64,000 nucleotides of DNA from Loripinus fragilis (taxonomy: Eukaryota; Mollusca; Bivalvia; Lucinida; Lucinidae). Shown here one piece after another: positions 43,885-56,775 of this stretch. The position numbers and the translations under genes are program-made. Numbering within the stretch: position 1 is the stretch's first letter; every line of letters begins with the position of its first letter. The notes under the pieces are model-generated. The model was not told the DNA's origin. It saw nothing but the letters and a program-made list of their open reading frames with translations, and made no database searches. The stretch spans positions 96,100,368 through 96,164,367 of the forward strand of contig OZ026516.1 of NCBI GenBank assembly GCA_964019695.1. Reading direction: 5' to 3'.

Positions 43885-44490
43885 GGCAGGCTTTAATTGC
43901 ACGCTGATGGGTCGGACTTCAGACTCTATGACGGTTCCGACTTAAAGACTTATCTTTTGATGAGATGGTAGGGGCCTGATACTTTGGCTGTTGTCAGGCA
44001 AACCGGGGTTTACCTGTTGGATTTCCTTTGCTCAGGTATTCGGTTTTGCTTACTGTTGAGTCCTTATCTTTGCTTTATCTCCTTTTTATATTTGATTTAT
44101 ATGTTCTAGGAGATGATGAATTGATAAGTTAGGGGTCTTTCATGCAAACCAAATATCTATGTGTCTTGATCCACATCTGAACTAAGGGTGAGGTTGATGC
44201 ACTGTTAAAGTGGTTTAAGCCCTCCAGTAAAATATTTTTACTGACCGTTCAAAGGCGGTGCTTGTTTTTTGGATCATTTATGTTATTGCTGTCTTGTTTT
44301 GTTATGCTTTCATGCACGTCTGTTTCTTGATGTCTTGTGGTCACCTGCTGGGAAAGGGCTTACCTATTGGCCCTCGTTTGTGTTGTCTAATTGTGAAGTT
44401 GTCACTTTCCAATTGGTATCCTGGGTCAGGTGTGGTGCTTGATTGTATCAATTCCTGATCTTTGCCTTCTTTCTTATTTTGCACCCAATT
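43885..44490 (+). mobile_element. Penelope-like 3' fragment inserted in pol
   Basis: Non-coding 3' region only (gcacgctgatgggtcggact...gtggtcacctgctgggaaag...gattgtatcaattcctgatc). It splits the RNase H frame, which resumes at about 44491. Confidence 0.8.
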
Positions 44491-44725
44491 TGTTATGGAG
44501 GAAGAGTCTGTGGAAAGAACAACGCAACTGGCCTATTTTGCACATTGAGTTATATGCCATACTGCTAGGCATAAGGGAGTATCCTACCTCATTTCCAAGC
44601 CATTTAAGGTCATCACAGGTTGCAGGTCACTACAATATTTGAAAAATATGGCATTAACATCAGGGAAACTAGCACTTTGGAACATAATTGCACGTTCACA
44701 GTGTGCACATCTATATTGAAATAAA
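44491..44725 (+). pseudogene. Ty3-type RNase H remnant
   Basis: EQRNWPILHIELYAILLGIREY is the RNase H 'E-x-x-Y/A' helix region. After a frame change, FKVITGCRSLQYLKNMALTS follows, where the family has T-D-H-x-S-L. Catalytic Asp lost. Confidence 0.8.
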
Positions 44726-46270
44726 AAATGAATATTGTCTTTCAGAAATTATTGTTATTATTCCAACATGTATCAATTTGTCAATATCATGCGATTAGTT
44801 TCAGTGTCATTGTTTTTCAAAACATAAGATAAGCTACATAATTTAAAGAAGAGTAATGAAATTGACATTTCGATTGATGGATAGAAGCATACAAGTTACA
44901 ATTCATTCTGAAGCACCCCTTTCTCGCACATTTTGTAGTTAGACAACAGAACTGCGCCTATGTTATAAATAAGAGAGAGAAAACACCATGCGGACAGCAC
45001 CTCCCACTTACATGACTTCTTTCTTACTTCTATAGGTAATTAGGTAAAATTATCTTTTGACGTAAGTAACCTACATAACCTATGGTAATTGACCTTGTCT
45101 ACAGACAAAGTATAAGAGCCTAGAAAATTGGGTTAGAACGGTGATATATGGCAACAGAGAATTTTGGGCTCTAGTTTGAACTAATGACATGGTTACCAGT
45201 CAGTTGCGATCCCACACTTAATCTCACTGAGCAACCGTATTTGGCAATGAGTTTCTTGTTGTAAAAGTTTTATACTTTGTACTTACTTTGTAATTCATTG
45301 AAACTTTCTATTGAACATATTGTTGTTTTATCTTAAGTCAATATACTATCACTGAACAATGCCAAGCTAATCTTGTATTATAGTCTTATTTTTTTTAGTT
45401 AGGAGTGTACATTGCTTGTGTAAGTCTACTTTTATTTCACCATTGTTAAGGCATCATTTTTAAATACATGTATTGAAATTGATTTTAGTTTCTTTAGGAC
45501 AAATATATTTTTGTACATCAACTGTCAATTATTACAAACATAATTGCTTTTTCACAGTGTGCACATCTACATTGAAAAAAATTTGAATATTGTCTTTCAT
45601 TAATTAAAGTTATTATTTCAACATGTATCAATTTGTCAATACCATGCAATTAGTATCAGTGTCATTGTACTTCAAAACATAAGTAAAGCTACATAATTTA
45701 AAAAAGACTGATGAAGTTGACATTTCGGTTCCTTTCAATATTCGGATAAGGCAACAGCCGCTACTTGGATAAGGCAATTGTAATATTTTTATACTTTATA
45801 CTTACTTTATTTTTCATTGAAACATTCTATTGTACAAATTGTTGCTTTATCATAAGTCAATATACTATTACTGAACAATGTTAAACTAATTTTGTATTAT
45901 AGTTTTATTTTGTTAGTAAGGAGTGTACATTGCTTGTGTAAGTCTACTTTTATTTCACCATTGTTAAGGCATCATTTTTAAATACATGTATTGAAATTGA
46001 TTTTAGTTTCTTTAGGACAAATATGTTTCTGTACATCAACTGTCGATTATTACAAACATAATTGCACTTTCACAGTGTGCACATCTACATTGAAAAATAA
46101 TGAATATTGTCTTTCAGAAATTAAAGTTATTATTTCAACATGTATCAATTTGTCAATATCATGAAATTAGTTTCAACGTCATTGTATTTCAAAACATAAG
46201 TTAAGCTGCATAATATAAAGAAGAGTGATAAAATTGACATTTGGATTCCTTTCAATATTCGGAAATCCCA
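44690..46270. repeat. ~521-bp tandem units
   Basis: Blocks 'ttcacagtgtgcacatctac', 'atgtatcaatttgtcaatat' and 'tttcaaaacataag' recur at about 44691, 45555 and 46072. 'attgttaaggcatcattttt' recurs at about 45442 and 45960. Two units are 521 bp apart; the first unit is longer or altered. Confidence 0.85.
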
Positions 46271-47799
46271 TGTTCTATTTTTCAATTCAGGCAGTTCAAC
46301 ATGCAAAACATATTTATTTATGTTAATAATGCAATTATCGGTGGAAGAGATCTTTCTATTAACTAATCATTTTTTTACAAATTGATAATATTTTCCTGAA
46401 CTTTTTGGAATGTTTTATGCTGATTTAAAATATGAGCCACATTATCTAAGAATATTGTTTGAATATCGTGGAATCGCTGATCCCATGACAACTGGATTTA
46501 TCAACAAAATGAGTAAGTATTTCTAGGCAATATCTGACAAAATTATTAAAATTTTGGGACACAACTTAACTCCATTCTTCTTAACCTCAAAAGCCATATA
46601 AGAAGCTCAAAGCGATTCCAAGAATTCCATCAATCAATTCAAAGACAAACATGTTGCTTCATATGTCAAGAAATAGTTACGTATATGTCTTATCAGCCAT
46701 GCTAAGTAAAGTATGCCTTTTAGGCCACATGTTGTGGGAATCCTATTCATAATCATTGTATAGATGAATTCAAATTATTTCAAAGATGTCCTTTATGCAC
46801 TAACAATTTATGTGGCAGGCGTCCCAATATTCATAGTCAAAGAAGATTCCAAGCAATAAGGTGCAATGCATTTAGGGATCATTATGAAATTCCTTTTCTC
46901 ATTACCTTCCTTTACCTCCATGAAGTTTAATCAGCTCATTATGAATATTGAATACAAATTGTACATGAATAGGTAAGGTATTTCTACATTTGATGTAGCT
47001 TTTGCGATTAAAAAAATACATGCATATGTAGTGTGTTGTAAAAGTAAGAAAGAAGGCAAACACAAGTACGACATAATTCTTCATAGCCTATTCATTTTGT
47101 CATAGATAGCCATTTCTACAATTAGTGTTGCAATTTGAATCAACATTGGTAGTGCAGCTTATTCATTAATTATTATAATAGTATGATTCGATATATACCA
47201 ATAACAGTACCTTTGTTTCCGGTTGTTATCAATACAATGCGATTGTTGCTTCTTAGTATACAAATCGTGTTGATCTTCCCTGACAACTTTATTATCAGAG
47301 CTCATCTAATGCAATAATTACACAACTATCTCTCGTGCATAAAGACAAATTACTTAATTCATTGTTCAACAATAAGTTAGGCAATAGCAAGAAGTCTTAC
47401 TTATCCTTGTCTTAATAATATTTAATACATAGCTCGACATGTTAACGATTATAAGAAATCAAACAAAACGGAAAATCACTCACGGTATAAATATTACATA
47501 CGAACCACATTTCAAATGACATTATTAACGTCAAGCGATAATATTTTAACGATCATTTTGACACATGTTTATTCATGTGTATTATATTAATTTATAATGA
47601 TAATGAAATTTGATTGCGATAAATTGGTTTATATAGTAATACTTTACTACTATGAATACAATCAACACTTCATCGTTCTAGCTAAATCAAACATGCTTCT
47701 AAACTTAATTTTAATCTGTTGAATATTATTACACCACCATTGACTAGAATGCAACAATCGTTCACAAAATACGCTTTACAAACAATTCCATTATCATTT
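46271..47799. other. A+T-rich interior of the LTR element
   Basis: No integrase or other domain could be read in any frame. Confidence 0.4.
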
Positions 47800-48095
47800 A
47801 CAGATGCAAGTCTGATAGCAGATCCAGGGGTCATGAGTTCAATCCCGGCCTGGTCCCATACTTCCGTAGAGATTGATCATGAAATAATTTCTACGGTCAT
47901 TCTCCTCCCTTCCGCTGACTCATTCAAGAAGGGCTATTGTTAGTTACAAGCGAAAGTATGTGCACGAAGTACTGGTTAACCGCTTGTTCACGCATGTCCA
48001 GGAAAAAGGTGTGGTTAGGTGAATTGACTGTCCCGCCATGACCTTAGCTGTTGACTTGGGACGTAAAGCAACAAAGCAAACAAAATAAATTCACA
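47800..48095 (+). mobile_element. second tRNA-derived SINE type
   Basis: A tRNA-like head, 'gatccaggggtcatgagttc' followed by aatcccggcc (B box gttcaatcc at about 47838-47846), a body unlike the other SINEs, and an end gacgtaaagcaacaaagcaaac. Its A box is weak. Confidence 0.7.
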
Positions 48096-48435
48096 GTTAG
48101 CTTCCTATCTGTAGCCAATTTACCTTAAACTCGCTTACAAATGCCCATGCAGTCCAAAACAAAGCATTCTTTGAGCTGATAATGGCAATAACTCAGGTTT
48201 TATAAATTAACTCATGTCCATTTCCATGATGAGAGAGCTACCTGTTGGCCAATAAATCATATCAGTTCACCTGTGAATAGTATAGCACAGACTTATTACA
48301 CATCGCAGTCCACAAACGTTTGTCAGGTAAACATACTTAACATATTTGAAACGTAGTTTGTTCGTTGTTGTTGTTGTTTTGTTTTTTGTTTTTTGCTTTG
48401 GGGCCTCTGCAAATTTTAAGGGCCTTTGGGATATT

Positions 48436-49088
48436 TGTAAGGATGATAAAGTACAGAAACCTTTCTTTTACTAGTACAAGTCCATTGAGTAAAAAGCAAT
48501 AGAGAATACAATCTACCTGACTTGCGTAACAAACACGTTTCTCTCTCATGAAGTTATTTCATTCATAGCTTTTACATTCAGTATAAGCAGAAGCGCCCTA
48601 ACCTTTTCAAGAACCCAGTCAACTGTATCAACAGCCAAATTGTAGGATAAGTATACCATTGGAAGGAGCAATTCTCAGTTGTGAAGCTGAAGTCTTCGGT
48701 TTCGAGTTGTATATTTATCTCTATTAATTTCAGATAAGATAAGTTTTTATTTAATGTTTTACGATAATGCATATTCCTAGAAAGATGATTCCGACAGTAA
48801 ATGTAAGGTTAGTATTAGTTAAAAAGAAGCACATTTAGTGTTTGGTCAATTTATTATTGAATAAAATGTCTTTGAGTTATAAAACAAATATGTAAAGTAA
48901 ATTATAGGATAGTAAAATTATGTATTGTTGGTATCTTCTTTATACAGAGAATGTAGAGTTATATCATGTTCATTTTATTACATGTTCATTAATTAAATAA
49001 AGAGTTGTGAAGCTGAAGTCTTTCGTTTTTAGTTGTATATCTATCTTCATTAATTTCAGGCTATTGTGGGCCATATCAGGCAAGAACA
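48436..49088 (+). repeat. 3' LTR of the Ty3-type retrotransposon
   Basis: 653 bp against 655 bp for the 5' LTR. Same start (tgtaaggatgataaag) and same end region (ggccatat.aggcaagaaca). LTR divergence indicates an old insertion. No clean target duplication is visible. Confidence 0.85.
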
Positions 49089-49140
49089 ATAAGAGCTAAA
49101 TTTACCGGAATGTATATCCCGACAATTCTCTATTCAAAGT

Positions 49141-50800
49141 AAGTAAGGGTGCAAAGATCAGGAATCGATACATTCCAGTACAACACTTGACCCAGGATAC
49201 TGATGGGAAAGTGACAAACTCACAGTTAGACACCACAAACGAGATTTAGAAGGTCAGTCCTTTCCCAGCAGGTGACCACAAGGCACATATAAACAGACGC
49301 GCACAAAGGCATAGCAAACACAAACATAACAGATCCACAAAAGACATACCGCCTTGGAACGGTCAGTAAGATATTTTACTGGAGGGCTTAAACCGGTTTC
49401 ACGGCCCCAACCTCACCCTTAATTCAGATGCGGATTAAGACACATAGATATTTGGTTTGCATGAAAGACCCCTAGCTTATCAATGCATCATCTCCTAAAA
49501 CATATAAATCAAGATATAGGAAGAAGATAAAGCAAAGATAAGGACTCAACAGTAAATAAAACTGAATAGGGGAGCATAGGAAATCCAACAGGTAAACCCC
49601 GGTGGACCCAACAAACAGCCAAAGCATCAGGCCCCTACCATCTCATCAATAGATAAGTCTTTAAGTTGGAACCATCATAGAGTCTGAAGTCCGACCCACC
49701 GGCGTGCAATTAAAGAGGAAAGTAAAGTTGCCAACCGTGATTGGGTTGACCACTAAGCATGCAGTCTGTTGCAATACATTAATGTTATAGCCAATCTTTT
49801 TATAAAGGGAATTATTTTAATGAACTGCGCTGAAAAATTGTTAGAGCCAACAATCTTCTTCATTTTATACACCAAGTCACAATAAAATTCAGGTTCCGAA
49901 AGTCCTTGGTGGAAGAGAGATTTAAGTCCAACTTGGAATTTAGATATCAAATCATAGTATCGTCTATAGAATTTAGAAAAGGTTTTGCGAAGTTTATGAT
50001 ACCGCCAGCCTTGTTTAAGAAGTTTCTGAGTTAACAATTTATTGCAAGTGTTGAAGTCAGTGTCATAGCTAGATGCTCTAGCAAGACGAATGAGTTGAGA
50101 GATATAGATGCGATAGGATGTAGAACGAGGAACATCGCCATCTAAAAATGGGAAATTGACAATTTCAAAATCAAAGTCGTCATGTTTATCATAAATTTTG
50201 GTAGAAACAATATCATTAGAAATTGACAAATGCAAGTCAAAAAATGCGGCTTCGGTATCAGAGGTATTGGATTTATTCAGTTGGAGCTCTGAAGGGTATA
50301 TTTGACTTACCATATTGTCAAAATAAACATTATAAATGTTTTAAATATCGTCCAAATATTTGGATGTAGTGTTAAACGCATCAATAACATCAGCCTGCTT
50401 ATCATCAGAAAGAGACATCATAAAGTCCCTCTCATAACAAAACAGGAATAAATCGGCAACCAGGGGAGCACAATTAGTGCCCATAGGAATCCCAACTACT
50501 TATCTATACAGCGTATTGCAAAATCGAATAAAATGTTGTCCAACAAAAAGGTCAGCGCATCACATAAATTTTGACATGACCATGCATTATATGTTTTAGG
50601 GGTTTTTTTCCGAAGTAAAAAATGCATCTCTATCATTACATGCAAGGTAGGGAGAGCCTTCTCTCTGGAAGGTTCTTTCAATAAGATCAATCCTGCGTAT
50701 GTTTGCAAATAGACATGTGCCTTCATAGTTGAAATATGTCCAATGACATCCTCTTGCGTTGTTAGATACAGTGTAACGTTCAAGGCAGAGTTTCACCAAA
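49141..50800 (-). pseudogene. Penelope-like reverse transcriptase, longest copy, minus strand
   Basis: Read on the minus strand: TVSNNARGCHWTYFNYEGTC and NDRDAFFTSEKN, then a frame change and CDALTFLLDNILFDFAIRCI. After a stop: VVGIPMGTNCAPLVADLFLF (the G-x-P-M-G motif), NTTSKYLDDI (the Y-x-D-D motif), then the 186-codon frame 50313-49753 with AAFFDLHLSISNDIVSTKIY, DDFDFEIVNFPFLDGDVPRS and KFYRRYYDLISKFQVGLKSL. The 3' non-coding tail ends at the shared terminus. At least three lesions. No GIY-YIG endonuclease domain was seen. Confidence 0.82.
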
Positions 50801-51168
50801 ATTTCAAAGAAACAGGATCCAGCTCTATATCACTGAGATTACTGTAAAATTGACAGCAACCTTCAGCTGAAAGAAATCATGCATGACTTTTGAAACTAAT
50901 ATGTGTCGCTTTTGCTGTGGATATCTGCAGTGTAAAGACAGCTTTCGAGAATATATTTCATTTTAATGAGAAAAACACAAGCATCCATCTCATATATGTC
51001 AGAGTTCTTGCTCCCCACAAGCGATTAAGATTTTATTGCAGATAAGAAATTTGCTCGCTACGAGAAGGTTCATAGGGGATGAGAAGGGCTCTGGATATAA
51101 AAAAAAAATACATGCACCGTTGCCAAATAACCTGACTTTTTTATTCAAACTAATATACTGAGCTAAAG
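50801..51168. other. unassigned spacer
   Basis: No feature supported. Confidence 0.35.
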
Positions 51169-51315
51169 TAAGTAAGGGTGCAAAGATCAGGAATCGATAC
51201 AATCAAGTACCATACCTGACCCAAGATACCAATGGGAAAGTGACAAACCCAAAGAAAGACACCACAAATGAGAGCCAAGAGGTCAGCCCTTTCCCAGCAG
51301 GTGACCACAAGGCAC
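51169..51315 (-). mobile_element. Penelope-like 3'-terminal fragment
   Basis: Only the last ~147 bp of the family (taagtaagggtgcaaagatc ... ctttcccagcaggtgaccac). Confidence 0.8.
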
Positions 51316-52337
51316 GTTCTAACGCAACGCGCGTAAAGGGCCAGAATTTTATACGACCAATTGCGAAAGGGCAGTTTATGTTGGAAAAAATGCTCAACTA
51401 ATCTTGAAGGATCTTTATCGCACATAGATTATGTTGTATGGAGCATGGTTCTGTGAGCTGTTGCCTGATTGGTCAAAAACGCTTTTTGGGTCTCAGGACC
51501 TTGTTAGTGTTCATGAAGTTAAAAAGCCCGTATTAACCCACACTCCAATGCTAGCCTAGTAAGATGAGGGGCATTGCTTGAAAATTGTTCTGTTGCGTTT
51601 CACAAAATTAAGCGTCGAGTTTCAGTTAATTTAGATTTGAGCGTTTGTTGCCAGGCCGTCCATACAACTCGATGCCAAATCAATATCGTGTAAATACCAA
51701 AAACGAGGAAATCATTCAAAGAATGATAAACATGTGTTACTTCTATGCTAAGAAATGGCGAGGAGCAAAAAATGGATAAAAAAAATACCGACGCAGCTTC
51801 TTAATCACTCTTACAATAATTGAAACTTCCTGTAAAAAAGTTAGCTCAATTCTGGCTAAATCCTTCTTTTTATTGGCAAACAACGGGATCTGACGCCTGG
51901 CCGAATTGAGGAAGAATAATTTATCGCTAAAAAACTTAAAGAATTCTGACAGAAATCCCCAAAATCAACTCAGATTTCATGATGCCTAAATGCATGTCAC
52001 ATATCGATTATTGGAACATTACCATGCATTTCATTTTTCAACCACCCTTCCTCAATTGAATGCTTTGTTTCTTAAACACTTTGAGGCATATTGTAAAACC
52101 TAAAGTAAATTTCGATGCCTAACTGAATGAACTTTTGTTTAGGCGAACCAATCAGCCTAGGGCATTCGTTCGGACAAAGATATTATCAAAATAAAACAAC
52201 GATGCGCTAGAACTTTGGCTCGGTATAATTACAATAACTGCGTTTGGTAAATCTTTAATCCACCGATAGTTATATTTGTTCCATTATTTGTCATTTGCGC
52301 CTGTCATCGAGGTTATAAAGTTTTAGTACAGCCTCAA
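51316..52337. other. unassigned region
   Basis: No coding region or repeat recognised. Confidence 0.35.
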
Positions 52338-52413
52338 TCTCAAAATAAAGCTCAATGATTGGCTGCTTGCAGACACGTGTCCGCAAGCAAACAATCATTG
52401 CGCTTTATTTTGA
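52338..52413. repeat. 76-bp palindrome with CACGTG centre
   Basis: 'caaaataaagctcaatgatt' pairs with 'aatcattgcgctttattttg', centre gacacgtgtc. Three or four mismatches. Confidence 0.85.
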
Positions 52414-52544
52414 GTTTGGATATCCATAAATGAATAATGGATATTCATAAATAAGGAATAAATACTAAAACGGCACCCCATATTGAAATACAACCAGACA
52501 ACTACCAATTAAGCAATATATTACAATGGAACGTCTCAAGATAG

Positions 52545-52690
52545 CTGTCAAAAGCATAAAATATGCAGTCTATTATTGCCATCCAGGTACATGACAAAAA
52601 GCATAAAATAGGCAGTCTATTATTGCCATCCATATACATGACAAAAAAGCATAAAATAGGCAGTCTATTATTGACATCCATGCATGGAAG
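52545..52690. repeat. ~49-bp tandem repeat, three copies
   Basis: 'aaaagcataaaataggcagt' and 'ctattattgccatcca' repeated three times at about 49-bp steps. Confidence 0.9.
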
Positions 52691-53144
52691 CTTGTTAATA
52701 GCTATTTTCTCATTTCACTGAAACAATATTATGAAAGCAGTTGAGAGTTTGCTTCCTGTGTGCACCAACAACAAATGCTACTGAAAATAAGGAAACCTAT
52801 TTTTAAATCTACGCTTACTAAGTATCATGTCTATTGTCTTAGCCCTTTTAAACATCTCAAACTGCCAATCAGTATTAAAATATCTGTCACTATACCGCAA
52901 ATTGCTTATATGTGTATGCCAGCTATATCTCAAAATTCAACTTCATAAACTACGTGTATGTTATAATATATATTCTGTAACCAATACAAAATATAGTATA
53001 ACCTATTTAGCCCCGATCAATCTGTTTACTGCGTAGCTGATCTTGTAATACACATATTAAGTAGCATTTCACTGCGCTCCATTGAGGTGTCAGTCATTTC
53101 TCTTTTAGCCATTGATTATTTCAGATGAGGAAAATAGGATAATC

Positions 53145-53220
53145 CACTGGTATTGGCTATGAAATATACACTCGGGAGCTCAGCTCCCTCGTATTATATT
53201 TCATAACCGATGCAAAACAT
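53145..53220. repeat. 75-bp hairpin, ctcgggagct family
   Basis: 'tattggctatgaaatataca' faces 'tatttcataaccgatgcaa', with 'gggagctcagctccc' in the loop. A second copy is at 55162-55236. Confidence 0.78.
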
Positions 53221-53272
53221 AGTAGCCTATAACCAAATACGTTATTGAAGCCTTGAAGCCCGAGTGCATATT

Positions 53273-53495
53273 TGAGCCGTGGCATGGGATTTCCAACAAT
53301 GTGGTATTTGCGACCATCAAAGCCTCAGATCAGCCTGCGCATACGCGCAGTCTAATCAGAACCTTTGATAGTCGCTCGAGTATTCTATGACTGTAAAGCT
53401 ATGGAGTTCCTAAGCTTAAAACCTGGCCACACAGGCTCGTTTGAGTCTACACTTGTCAAAATACCACATTGTTGGAAATCACATGTCGCGGCTCA
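53273..53495. mobile_element. 223-bp MITE, tgagccgtgacatg family, copy 2
   Basis: Ends tgagccgtggcatgggattt and aaatcacatgtcgcggctca. It finishes only 38 bp before the splice acceptor of the first fucosyltransferase exon seen here. Confidence 0.88.
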
Positions 53496-53533
53496 TTTTG
53501 ACTATTGCTTGCTTTCCTTTTAATCGTTGACAG

Positions 53534-53742
53534 GTCCACATCACATAAAACAGCATCAAAAAGAAGTATTGGTAAAACGAAGAAACCATTCGACGTTATC
53601 ACGACCAAATGATGTAGCCACCATTCCAATTCTACTGTGGTGGGACTCTGTGTATACTGCTGTCGATGACATTAGAACATGTGGGCCATTAAAATGTCGA
53701 GTTACGAACGACAGACAATTGCAACAACATCCCGATCCAAAG
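53534..53742 (+). CDS. FUT10/11-like: alpha-1,3-fucosyltransferase 10/11-like, exon A
   Basis: The gene is a GT10-family fucosyltransferase. Family members act in the secretory pathway (ER/Golgi) using GDP-fucose; FUT10 and FUT11 have been reported as protein O-fucosyltransferases. Exon A lies between a strong acceptor (pyrimidine tract, then gttgacag) and the donor ccaaag/gtatgt. It encodes a stem with sequon NHS, then IPILLWWDSVYTAVDDIRTC, the start of the catalytic domain. Intron phases join A, B (55633-56039), C (58305-58485) and D (60784-61299) without a frame break into 436 codons, against about 480-490 for the vertebrate proteins. The missing ~50 residues should hold the cytoplasmic tail and signal anchor in an upstream exon. 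I could not locate it. Confidence 0.88.
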
Positions 53743-54534
53743 GTATGTACGCAGGTGCTTGTTAATTTATGGCACACTATGTGCGATTCTTAAAATACTC
53801 GTATTATATGCGATAAACAGTTTATATGACGTTACACTAAGCAAAGAAATAGAGCACAAGTCGGCTTTATTTTACTTTTTATATTGTATTGTTTTGTATT
53901 TTAACTACCCACAACTCAATTTGGCATAAAGAACCAACCCAGATGTGAACATCCCTTAGACTAATGAGTCTAGCCTTTAAGCTGTGACTGCTTTGAGCAT
54001 ATGAAGAAGCTGTGCTCAACTGCCATAACTAAAACTGTGACCCCGCACAGAAAGATGCCTCTGTCAACATGTCCAAGTAATTGTCATACCCTGGTACATC
54101 GACTCCGGAAAATAAATAATTTGATAAATAAATGAAACCAATTGCTATTTTGTTTGTGCATAGTTTGGTTCTTGCTCTCACAGTAGGAAATATGTATAAC
54201 TTTTCCAGGTGCATCGAGATGAATTGAATTCCTCGACCTTCAGCCCCTCCTGCTGTAATTGAAGATGTTTATGTGTGACAAAGCATTGCTCGATTGTTAT
54301 ATGAAATACTGAGCACTTACTCATATCCATATGGATGCAAGAAAATAAGCATATAAAGCGTGGTATATGCTCCATGAATCATACTTATTTGAGGTCACCT
54401 CCCATAACTTGATGAGAGTAAATGTCAACTCCAACAAAGTTATTTGTATTTTAGAACCCCAAAAGAAATCTAAGTATGATACGATTATGTTATTTCTAAG
54501 GCTGGTGCACAGAAAAGGTGGCAAATACAGAAAT

Positions 54535-54845
54535 AAAATCTGACCAGGCACCACACCTGACCAAGGATACCACATGGGAAAGTTACAAAAACACAGTTTT
54601 ACACCACAAACATGAGCCAAGAGGTCAGCCCTTTCCCAGCAGGTGACCACAGGGCAGCAATGAACAGACGCGAAAGCATGACAAACACAAAACATAAATA
54701 ACACAAATGATCCACAAAAGAAGTACCGCCTTGGAACGGTCAGTAAAATATTTTACTGGAGGGCTTAAACCGGTTTCACGGCGCCAACCTTACCCTTAGT
54801 TCAGATGTGGATCAAGACACATAGATGTTTGGTTTGCATGAAGCC
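54535..54845 (-). mobile_element. Penelope-like 3' fragment in intron
   Basis: Minus-strand match to the family 3' region (accacacctgacc..., gccctttcccagcaggtgac, accgccttggaacggtcagt). Confidence 0.8.
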
Positions 54846-55161
54846 TGGTTAGAACTTGCACTGCTATTTAATAAAGATAGCTCAAACGGCTAATGGGGTT
54901 ATATGCTGATCCTGCCTTAACATCTGTAACGTGTGATCAGTAATTGTTTCCTAGATAATATTGCAAAATATTCTTACAAAAATGCTGCTACCAAAATCCA
55001 TTTGTCCCATCTGTGAACGCATTCCACGGCTAAAAGAGAAATGACAGAATCTTCAATGAAATGCAACGAAAGGCTACATAATATGTTTATTTCAAGGTCT
55101 TAAACCGGTGTGTCACCAACACGGGAAACAAATGGGCCAGCGCTAAATATGTTAACCTATG

Positions 55162-55236
55162 TTTGTATTGGTTATAAAATATACACTCGGGAGCTTCACT
55201 CCCTTGTATATATTCCATAACCAATACAAAATATAG
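55162..55236. repeat. 75-bp hairpin, ctcgggagct family, copy 2
   Basis: 'tgtattggttataaaatata' faces 'tattccataaccaatacaa', around gggagcttcactccc. Confidence 0.78.
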
Positions 55237-55239
55237 TAT

Positions 55240-55432
55240 AGTAAAACCTGTCTTAAGCAGCCACTCAAAAATAGACGTCTAAATACAGATGGTAGCTTAA
55301 TAAAGGTGGAAAGTATTGCAGAATGATCCCTTGAGCATTCTGCAATACTTTTGACCTGCTTTAAGCGATAATAGGTCTTGAAAACTAATTTTGTCTTCTT
55401 TTTGAGTGGCTGCTTAAGACAGGGTTTACTGT
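55240..55432. mobile_element. MITE, cagtaaaacctgtctta family, copy 3
   Basis: Ends gtaaaacctgtcttaagcag and ctgcttaagacagggtttac, with central 'attgcagaatgatcccttga'. It lies in intron A-B. Confidence 0.85.
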
Positions 55433-55447
55433 AAAACCTATACTTAT

Positions 55448-55451
<4 letters not shown>

Positions 55452-55502
<51 letters not shown>
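55452..55502. repeat. (CT)n microsatellite, ~25 repeats
   Basis: Uninterrupted ctctct tract of about 50 bp, 130 bp upstream of the exon B acceptor. Confidence 0.97.
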
Positions 55503-55504
<2 letters not shown>

Positions 55505-55632
55505 TGTCACCATAATCTTACGTTTTGAGTTAAGCAACTATTTCCTGGATTTACAGTGGTATATGATACGGGACTCGATGGTTGCCGGTTGCACAGAAAC
55601 GATAACGTGAGTGTACTGTTTTCTACTTGAAG

Positions 55633-56039
55633 GTATATCTGTTCTATGGGTCACACTTCAAACCATATGCTCTACCGTTTCCAAGAAAATCAGACGACAT
55701 ATGGGCCTTAATTCACGAGGAATCACCGAGAAATGCTTATATACTGTCTCATAATAACACAATGGCATTGTTTAACGTCACCTCTTCGTACAACCGGAAG
55801 TCAAACTATCCAATCACAACGCAATGGTTGCAATGTGCTGATTGGTTACGGGATTCGGAATTCCTTGTTTCATTGGCTGATAAAAATAAACTGAGAAGAC
55901 AAGGCATGGCACCCATCCTCTTCCTTCATAGTGACTGTGGAGTTCCATCTGATAGGGATCACTTTGTTAAAATGCTACAAAAGTACATAAAGATTGATTC
56001 TTATGGCACGTGTCTAAGGAACAAGAAGCTTCCAGAAAG
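55633..56039 (+). CDS. FUT10/11-like: alpha-1,3-fucosyltransferase 10/11-like, exon B
   Basis: Acceptor ...ctacttgaag/gta, donor ccagaaag/gtattt; phase 0 in, phase 2 out. It encodes VYLFYGSHFKPYALPFPRKS, WALIHEESPRNAYILSHNNT (sequon), FNVTSSYNRKSNYPITTQWL (sequon NVT) and HSDCGVPSDRDHFVKMLQKY, then DSYGTCLRNKKLPE. These are in the order expected for the FUT10/11 subfamily, including the 'SYG.C..N..LP' block. Confidence 0.93.
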
Positions 56040-56775
56040 GTATTTTATTACTATTCAGCTACACGTCTTACAAATTACACTAAACATTCCAGATGTTTTC
56101 TTAACAGTTTCTCAAATGTTTATTATGTTGGGTGAGAAATGATTGGGAATGTTGTGCAAAGTAAATCAGTTTTTAAATACATGTATTTGTCAGTCAACTC
56201 TTTATTAAACCAAATAAAGATTCCAAGTAACCGACATTTTCAAGCATTTTCAAACGGTGCTGGGTCTTAAAGATCCTAAGTAAGGCGGTCAATTCACATG
56301 AAGTTTTTCACATATAATCAATGAAAGTATGAAACTATGAAACTATATATCGGTTGCAGTCGTTATGAGTTGAAGACATTTATTAGGTTGATCCTAGATA
56401 ATAAGTTATAACTGATATTATGTCTTGTGTTATGAATAGCTATAAAATGTGAAAACGACTGTTCTATAGCTATCATGGTTTGAGTATTTCCTCCTATTAA
56501 ATGCAAGGTTTTCTCTGTCACATGATACTGAGTCACCTACTCAAAGGTCAAGGTACAGAATTGGACTTTTTTTTTGGGGGGGGGGGGAGGGTTTGCAAGA
56601 TTTCAAATATTTTTTAGTATGTCTGATATTCCTGATATTTTGGGCGATAAACAGTAGATGGTGGGTCCAAGCCTACGTATCCCCTGGGATCTGGGACCGT
56701 CTGTGATCCCTTAGGACTCCAAAATACTGCAAATGATGATATAGTTAATTTGAAATATTGAATTATGTGTCAATT

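Larger units (their letters stand above)
53743..55632 (+). other. fucosyltransferase intron A-B
   Basis: 1890-bp intron (GT..AG). Contains a Penelope-like 3' fragment, a hairpin, a MITE and a long CT microsatellite. No other gene seen. Confidence 0.8.
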
